From: an uncultured Clostridia bacterium
GTDB lineage: Bacteria > Bacillota > Clostridia > Oscillospirales > Ruminococcaceae
Length of the DNA stretch: 9,110 nucleotides
Assembly: GCA_947176675.1 (NCBI GenBank)
Contig: CAMWRN010000077.1
Span: 1 to 9,110, forward strand
Direction of reading: 5' to 3'
Part shown: positions 5,794 to 9,110 of the stretch, one piece after another
Position numbering within the stretch: position 1 is the stretch's first letter
Layout of the letters: each line of letters starts with the position of its first letter
The notes under the pieces: model-generated
What the model was told of the DNA's origin: nothing
Databases searched by the model: none
What the model saw: only the letters and a program-made list of their open reading frames with translations
Program-made: the position numbers and the translations under genes

Positions 5794-5871
5794 TGAAAAT
5801 GCTCCCTTAATTAGACTTTTTTCGGTATATTTCTATTGTACCGTATTGTCTAATTAAATGGGAGCATTTCA
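5794..5871. mobile_element. 78-bp palindromic element resembling paired IS3-family ends (MITE-like)
   Basis: AAATGCTCCC plus TTAATTAGAC (5797-5816) is inverted as GTCTAATTAA, AT, GGGAGCATTT (5848-5869): 20 paired bases interrupted by a two-base bulge. An inner CGGTA/TACCG pair (5823-5827 and 5839-5843) continues the symmetry. The element begins TG and ends CA. The arrangement TG, a C-rich block, then TTAGAC recalls the terminal repeats of IS3-family (IS150-group) elements, from memory. It has no coding capacity. I find no target-site duplication at these borders. It lies between the convergent kinase and MATE genes and would fold into a long hairpin if transcribed. A plain stem-loop of other origin remains possible. 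Confidence 0.45.
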
Positions 5872-5891
5872 GGTTTGTACAGATTGATTTT

Positions 5892-7316
5892 TTAACTTTT
5901 TTTGTTTCCGAGAGTTTCCGAAAAAGCGGTGTTACGCCAGTTTCCTCTGAAGTAGAACCACATGGACATTACAGCTGACAGTCCCCAGCCGATGGGCCAT
6001 GCCCACAGGAAGCCGCTGAAGCCCATTCCCGCCGCAGGTATCTTTCCTGCGATAAGCTCTGGTACCAGTGCGTAGGACAGCACGACTCTCAGCAGAAGAT
6101 CGCTGAACGTTGCCGCCATGAATGACTTCATTGCCCCCGCGCCTTTCAGCACTCCGTCGGACAGAAGTTTAAGTCCCAGAACAGCATAGAACGGCGATAC
6201 AGCTCTCAGGAAAGAAACTCCGATACCGAGAGCCTCCTCCGACGGTTCGGAGAAGAATATCCCTATCATTGCTTCGCTGAAACCTAAGTAGCACACTAAA
6301 AACGGCACTATACATATCGCCGTAAATACCATTCCCGCTTTATAACCCTGAGGGACGCGCTCGTGCTTGCCTGCGCCAACGTTCTGCGCCGTAAAAGAGC
6401 TTATGCCGTTGGAAATGCACGCCATGGCATTTACCGCAAAGGTGTTCAGCTTTATGGCGGAGGAATATCCAGCAAGAACAGCGGAATCCATGTCGTTTAC
6501 AAGTCCCTGTATAAGCAGGTTTCCTACAGAGACAAAGCTTTGCTGACATATGGTTGGTATGGCGATTCTGCTGACGGTTTGGAGCATATGGGGAGAAAAC
6601 AGGGGACTTTTGTGTGTGGTGCTGATTTTTTTCAGACGTGCGAAAAGCGCAGCCGCTGCAAGCACAGCCGATATTCCCTGAGCGATAAAGGTCGCCCATG
6701 CAACGCCCGCAACTCCCATCTGCATGGGGATAACCATGATAAGGTCGAGGATTATATTTCCCACAGACGAAGCGATAAGGAAGATAAGCGGTGTCTTTGA
6801 GTCCCCCAGAGCGGTAAAAATTCCTGTGCAAACATTGTACATAAAGAGGAAAGGAAGTCCTGCAATGTAGATTCGCAGGTACAGCACCGAGTCGGCAAAA
6901 ATATTTGCGGGAGTGTTCAAAGCTGTCATGATAGGGCTGCAGAAAAAAAGTCCTCCAACAGTCAGGATTGCCGACAGGAAAAAGGTGGTTATCATAGAGG
7001 TGGACACCGCCGTTTTCATTCGGACATATTCCTTTGCACCGAAAAGCTGTGAGATAACTACTGCGCAGCCTCCGTTTATACCGTTGGCGATCTGGATAAA
7101 CAGCATTGTAACAGGGTAGGACGCTCCTACCGCGGCAAGGGCAAGCTCGCCGTCTATGGGTGCAGAGCCTACGAAATTTCCCGCGATAACGCTGTCGCAG
7201 ATATTGTACATCTGCTGAAAGATAATGCTGATAAGCATTGGCAGAGTAAACCGCCATATCAGCGACGAAGGTTTGCCTTTTGTCAGATCGGTAATCAAAT
7301 TTAAAAGTCCTTTCAT
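5892..7316 (-). CDS. MATE-family multidrug/sodium or proton antiporter
   Basis: A 474-residue inner-membrane exporter with about 12 predicted helices in two homologous halves. The first half (about 20-230) shows FTLPMLISIIFQQMYNICDSVIAG with the conserved Asp41 in helix 1, the GDSKTPL loop (171-177), NIILDLIMV (187-195) and GVAGVAWAT. The second half begins near 250 (VSRIAIPTICQQS, later FTAQNVGAGK). Length and motifs are normal for the bacterial NorM/DinF-like group; the substrate cannot be told from sequence. The start is uncertain. ATG 7316 has no ribosome binding site upstream, whereas the in-frame TTG at 7298 has AAAGGA (7313-7308) nine bases before it and would give the family-typical beginning LITDLTKGKP. 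The longer form is listed. It has its own promoter. No link to the peptide system is shown, though transporters of this family sit near peptide loci in some bacteria. Confidence 0.93.
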   Translation of the reverse strand: MKGLLNLITDLTKGKPSSLIWRFTLPMLISIIFQQMYNICDSVIAGNFVGSAPIDGELALAAVGASYPVTMLFIQIANGINGGCAVVISQLFGAKEYVRMKTAVSTSMITTFFLSAILTVGGLFFCSPIMTALNTPANIFADSVLYLRIYIAGLPFLFMYNVCTGIFTALGDSKTPLIFLIASSVGNIILDLIMVIPMQMGVAGVAWATFIAQGISAVLAAAALFARLKKISTTHKSPLFSPHMLQTVSRIAIPTICQQSFVSVGNLLIQGLVNDMDSAVLAGYSSAIKLNTFAVNAMACISNGISSFTAQNVGAGKHERVPQGYKAGMVFTAICIVPFLVCYLGFSEAMIGIFFSEPSEEALGIGVSFLRAVSPFYAVLGLKLLSDGVLKGAGAMKSFMAATFSDLLLRVVLSYALVPELIAGKIPAAGMGFSGFLWAWPIGWGLSAVMSMWFYFRGNWRNTAFSETLGNKKS

Positions 7317-7342
7317 ATGTAATATTGATTTGTTCGGTTAAT

Positions 7343-7372
7343 ATTATACAACATTTACATGGATTTCCGCAA
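7343..7372 (-). promoter_or_regulatory. Promoter of the MATE gene
   Basis: On the minus strand TTGCGG (7372-7367), an 18-base spacer and a perfect TATAAT (7348-7343). Transcription would start near 7336, leaving only about 20 bases before ATG 7316 and about 38 before the alternative TTG at 7298. Confidence 0.65.
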
Positions 7373-7394
7373 ATAAAAACAGCACAAATTTTGA

Positions 7395-7434
7395 AGAAAA
7401 ATTCCGCGGTTTTTTGGCAATCAAAACCGCGGAA
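7395..7434 (-). terminator. Terminator of galT
   Basis: A perfect 12-bp stem TTCCGCGGTTTT/AAAACCGCGGAA (7402-7413 and 7423-7434) encloses a 9-base loop. On the minus strand it is followed by TTTTTCTT. It lies 30 bases past the galT stop. The plus strand after it is only moderately T-rich. Confidence 0.88.
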
Positions 7435-7464
7435 GAATTTATTTAATAAAATTGAAACAAAATA

Positions 7465-8976
7465 TCATATCGTTGAAACGAACCGTCCGAAAGCAGCAGC
7501 GCCCTTGGCATTCCTTTTGTAGACTCCTGCGTGTTCAAGAACTTTCATGAATACCTTTCCGATCTCGTCCTTGATAACATCGTTTACGTTTTCGGGAGTG
7601 ATCTCTCTGTGCGCGGTAAATTCCTCCGCCCAGTCGGCGTGCTTTTCCAGCTCGGGGTCTTCACGGACTGCGCTTACGCCTTTGTTTATCAGTACATCGG
7701 CAAGAGCCTCCATTTCATCCTTGAGACGGGCGGGAAGAACGGCAAGTCCCATAACTTCGATAAGACCGATGTTTTCCTTTTTGATGTGGTGAAGCTCGCT
7801 GTGCGGGTGAAAATATCCCAACGGACATTCCTCGGTAGTGATGTTGTTTCTCAGAACGAGATCAAGCTCGTAAGCGTTTCCGTTCTTGCGGGCGATGGGG
7901 GTTATAGTGTTGTGGGGAACTCCGTCGGTCTCCGCGAAGATGAATGCGCTCTCATCGGTATAGCTGCGCCATTTGGTAAGTATCTTGTCCCCAAGCTCGA
8001 TAAGACGTTCATAGTCATGGCAGCTGAGTCTAAGAACGGACATAGGCCACTTGACTCTTCCGATGTCAACATCTTCAAAGCCGTGGATAGCGTAGGTCTC
8101 CTCAACGGGAGCGGACGCCATTGCAAAATTGTGGTGTCCTCCCTGGAAATGCTCATGGGTGAGGATAGAGCCGCCGACAATTGGCAGGTCGGCGTTTGAG
8201 CCGATGAAATAGTGGGGGAATTGCTCCACAAAATCAAACAGCTTGCCGAATGCGGCACGGTCTATTTTCATTGGAGTATGTACGCTGTTAAGAAGTATGC
8301 AGTGCTCGTTATAGTATACGTAAGGGGAGTATTGCAGACACCACCGCTCTCCGTTGATCTTTACGGGGATTATCCTGTGGTTCTGTCTGGCGGGGTGGTT
8401 GATGCGTCCGGCGTAACCCACGTTTTCCTCGCAGAGAAGGCATTTGGGGTATCCGCTGGGCTTTGCATTTAATGCGGCGGCGATCGCTTTGGGGTCTTTT
8501 TCGGGTTTGGAGAGATTTATAGTTATCTCCAGATCGCCGTACTCGGTGGCGGCAGTCCACTTCATATCCTTGGCTATTCTGTCGCGGCGGATGTAGTTGG
8601 AGTCGCCGCTTAGCTTGTAGTAATAGTCGGTAGCGGCTTCGGGAGATTTTTCGCGGTAAAGCTTGCGGAACTTTTCGATCACTTCCGAGGGACGGGGAGT
8701 AAGGCAGCCCATGATCTTGGTATCGAACAGGTCGCGTGCAACAGGACCGTCATCTGTAAGACCTTTTTCGACAGCGTATTCGAGCAGCTCACGCAGGACG
8801 GGTTCAAGCACCACGCCGTTGAAATTCTCCTCGGGCGGGTCGTAGTCGTCGATGTGAAGCGTTTCACAGACAGCGTTTGCGGCGTATATCCTGTCCTCTG
8901 CGGATATAAGATTTTTTTCCAAGCCGTAGCATACGAGCTTTCTTACGGCGACATGTATATTTTTATCGGAACACAT
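7465..8976 (-). CDS. galT: UDP-glucose--hexose-1-phosphate uridylyltransferase, class II
   Basis: Leloir-pathway enzyme that moves UMP from UDP-glucose to galactose-1-phosphate, giving UDP-galactose and glucose-1-phosphate; cytoplasmic. At 503 residues it has the length of the Gram-positive class II GalT family rather than the roughly 350-residue E. coli type. The catalytic segment is IGSNADLPIVGGSILTHEHF followed by QGG: His274-Glu-His276-Phe-Gln278 matches the HxHxQ motif in which the second His carries the uridylyl group. A CLLC pair (Cys179/Cys182) in YPKCLLCEENVGY and the NHPARQNHRIIP stretch are also typical. ATG 8976 has TAAGGAG nine bases upstream. The gene stands alone here, with its own promoter and terminator; no galK or galE lies in the window, so the other pathway genes are elsewhere or upstream of the window end. 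Nothing appears damaged. Confidence 0.96.
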   Translation of the reverse strand: MCSDKNIHVAVRKLVCYGLEKNLISAEDRIYAANAVCETLHIDDYDPPEENFNGVVLEPVLRELLEYAVEKGLTDDGPVARDLFDTKIMGCLTPRPSEVIEKFRKLYREKSPEAATDYYYKLSGDSNYIRRDRIAKDMKWTAATEYGDLEITINLSKPEKDPKAIAAALNAKPSGYPKCLLCEENVGYAGRINHPARQNHRIIPVKINGERWCLQYSPYVYYNEHCILLNSVHTPMKIDRAAFGKLFDFVEQFPHYFIGSNADLPIVGGSILTHEHFQGGHHNFAMASAPVEETYAIHGFEDVDIGRVKWPMSVLRLSCHDYERLIELGDKILTKWRSYTDESAFIFAETDGVPHNTITPIARKNGNAYELDLVLRNNITTEECPLGYFHPHSELHHIKKENIGLIEVMGLAVLPARLKDEMEALADVLINKGVSAVREDPELEKHADWAEEFTAHREITPENVNDVIKDEIGKVFMKVLEHAGVYKRNAKGAAAFGRFVSTI

Positions 8977-9013
8977 TTCTGACAGCTCCTTACGGTAATT
9001 TAATTATAGTAAT

Positions 9014-9042
9014 ATTATATCACGTTCAATCCGATTTTGCAA
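9014..9042 (-). promoter_or_regulatory. Sigma-A promoter of galT
   Basis: On the minus strand TTGCAA (9042-9037), a 17-base spacer and a perfect TATAAT (9019-9014), with transcription expected near 9007 and the TAAGGAG site just downstream. I see no convincing catabolite-response or repressor site between here and the window end (9043-9110), and no gene in that stretch. Confidence 0.8.
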
Positions 9043-9110
9043 GCATAAAACAAAGTAAGTTCGTCACGGAAGCTTGTTAAATCCCGCGGAACAAAAACAA
9101 TGTGCTCACA

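Noticed and set aside
7329..7337. TTTGTTCGG near the MATE transcript start as another LytTR half-site
   Set aside because: It is a single copy with no partner at 21 bp and lies at the transcript start rather than upstream of the -35 box; chance is sufficient.
7325..7522. 65-residue plus-strand frame between the MATE gene and galT
   Set aside because: It runs through the galT terminator hairpin and into the galT 3' end, without a ribosome binding site.
9087..9095. CGGAACAAA upstream of galT as a LytTR half-site
   Set aside because: No second half-site 21 bp to the left, and the right side is cut by the window end.
1..9110. CRISPR array, tRNA, rRNA or riboswitch
   Set aside because: No spaced repeat array, cloverleaf with a CCA end or recognisable riboswitch core was seen on either strand; leaders before the genes are short.

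Overview
The window looks like a piece of a Gram-positive Clostridia chromosome, most likely a Ruminococcus-type (Oscillospiraceae) gut bacterium. The basis is strong AGGAGG-type ribosome binding sites, sigma-A promoters with 17-bp spacers, a class II (roughly 500-residue) GalT, an AgrC/AgrA-type two-component system, and a TrxB-like reductase paired with a tiny glutaredoxin-like protein. The genus is inferred from general protein character; I could not search a database. Most of the DNA is ordinary housekeeping or accessory sequence. The unusual part is the block at about 2.99-5.70 kb.

Layout. 1-1103 (+): the 3' part of a thioredoxin reductase-like gene, then a 75-residue glutaredoxin-like gene, ending in an 18-bp hairpin that can terminate transcription from both sides. 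1170-2777 (-): a PAS-PAS-GGDEF diguanylate cyclase with its own promoter. 2986-3554 (-): a short operon made of a previously unmarked 15-codon peptide gene with a near-perfect ribosome binding site, followed by a 152-residue protein that resembles GyrI-like/effector-binding proteins. 3704-5697 (+), divergent from that operon: a LytTR response regulator and an HPK10 (AgrC-like) membrane histidine kinase. 5794-5871: a 78-bp palindromic element that looks like two back-to-back IS3-family ends. 5892-7316 (-): a MATE efflux transporter. 7465-8976 (-): galT. The MATE gene and galT each have a promoter, and a factor-independent terminator follows each of them.

How the central block may work. The two divergent promoters have -35 boxes 41 bp apart. 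Between them lie two direct repeats (TCGAACAAG and AGGAACAAA) spaced exactly 21 bp, the two-helical-turn geometry bound by LytTR regulators, set 5-6 bp from each -35 box. The simplest reading is that the regulator controls both its own operon and the peptide operon. The kinase belongs to the class that senses peptides, yet no agrB or agrD is present. The only candidate peptide in the locus is the hydrophobic 15-mer MSLAELILYVIYYGF. This would be a small, noncanonical peptide-signalling or peptide-response locus. That function is inference.

A second notable point is that the response regulator reads as frameshifted. Its LytTR domain stops early at 4354, but the -1 frame continues with a typical LytTR C-terminal helix and stops at 4413, just 12 bases before the kinase start. 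One missing A in the AAAA run at 4342-4345 would explain this. Either the system is broken in this strain, or the assembly has an indel, or the ribosome shifts frame here.
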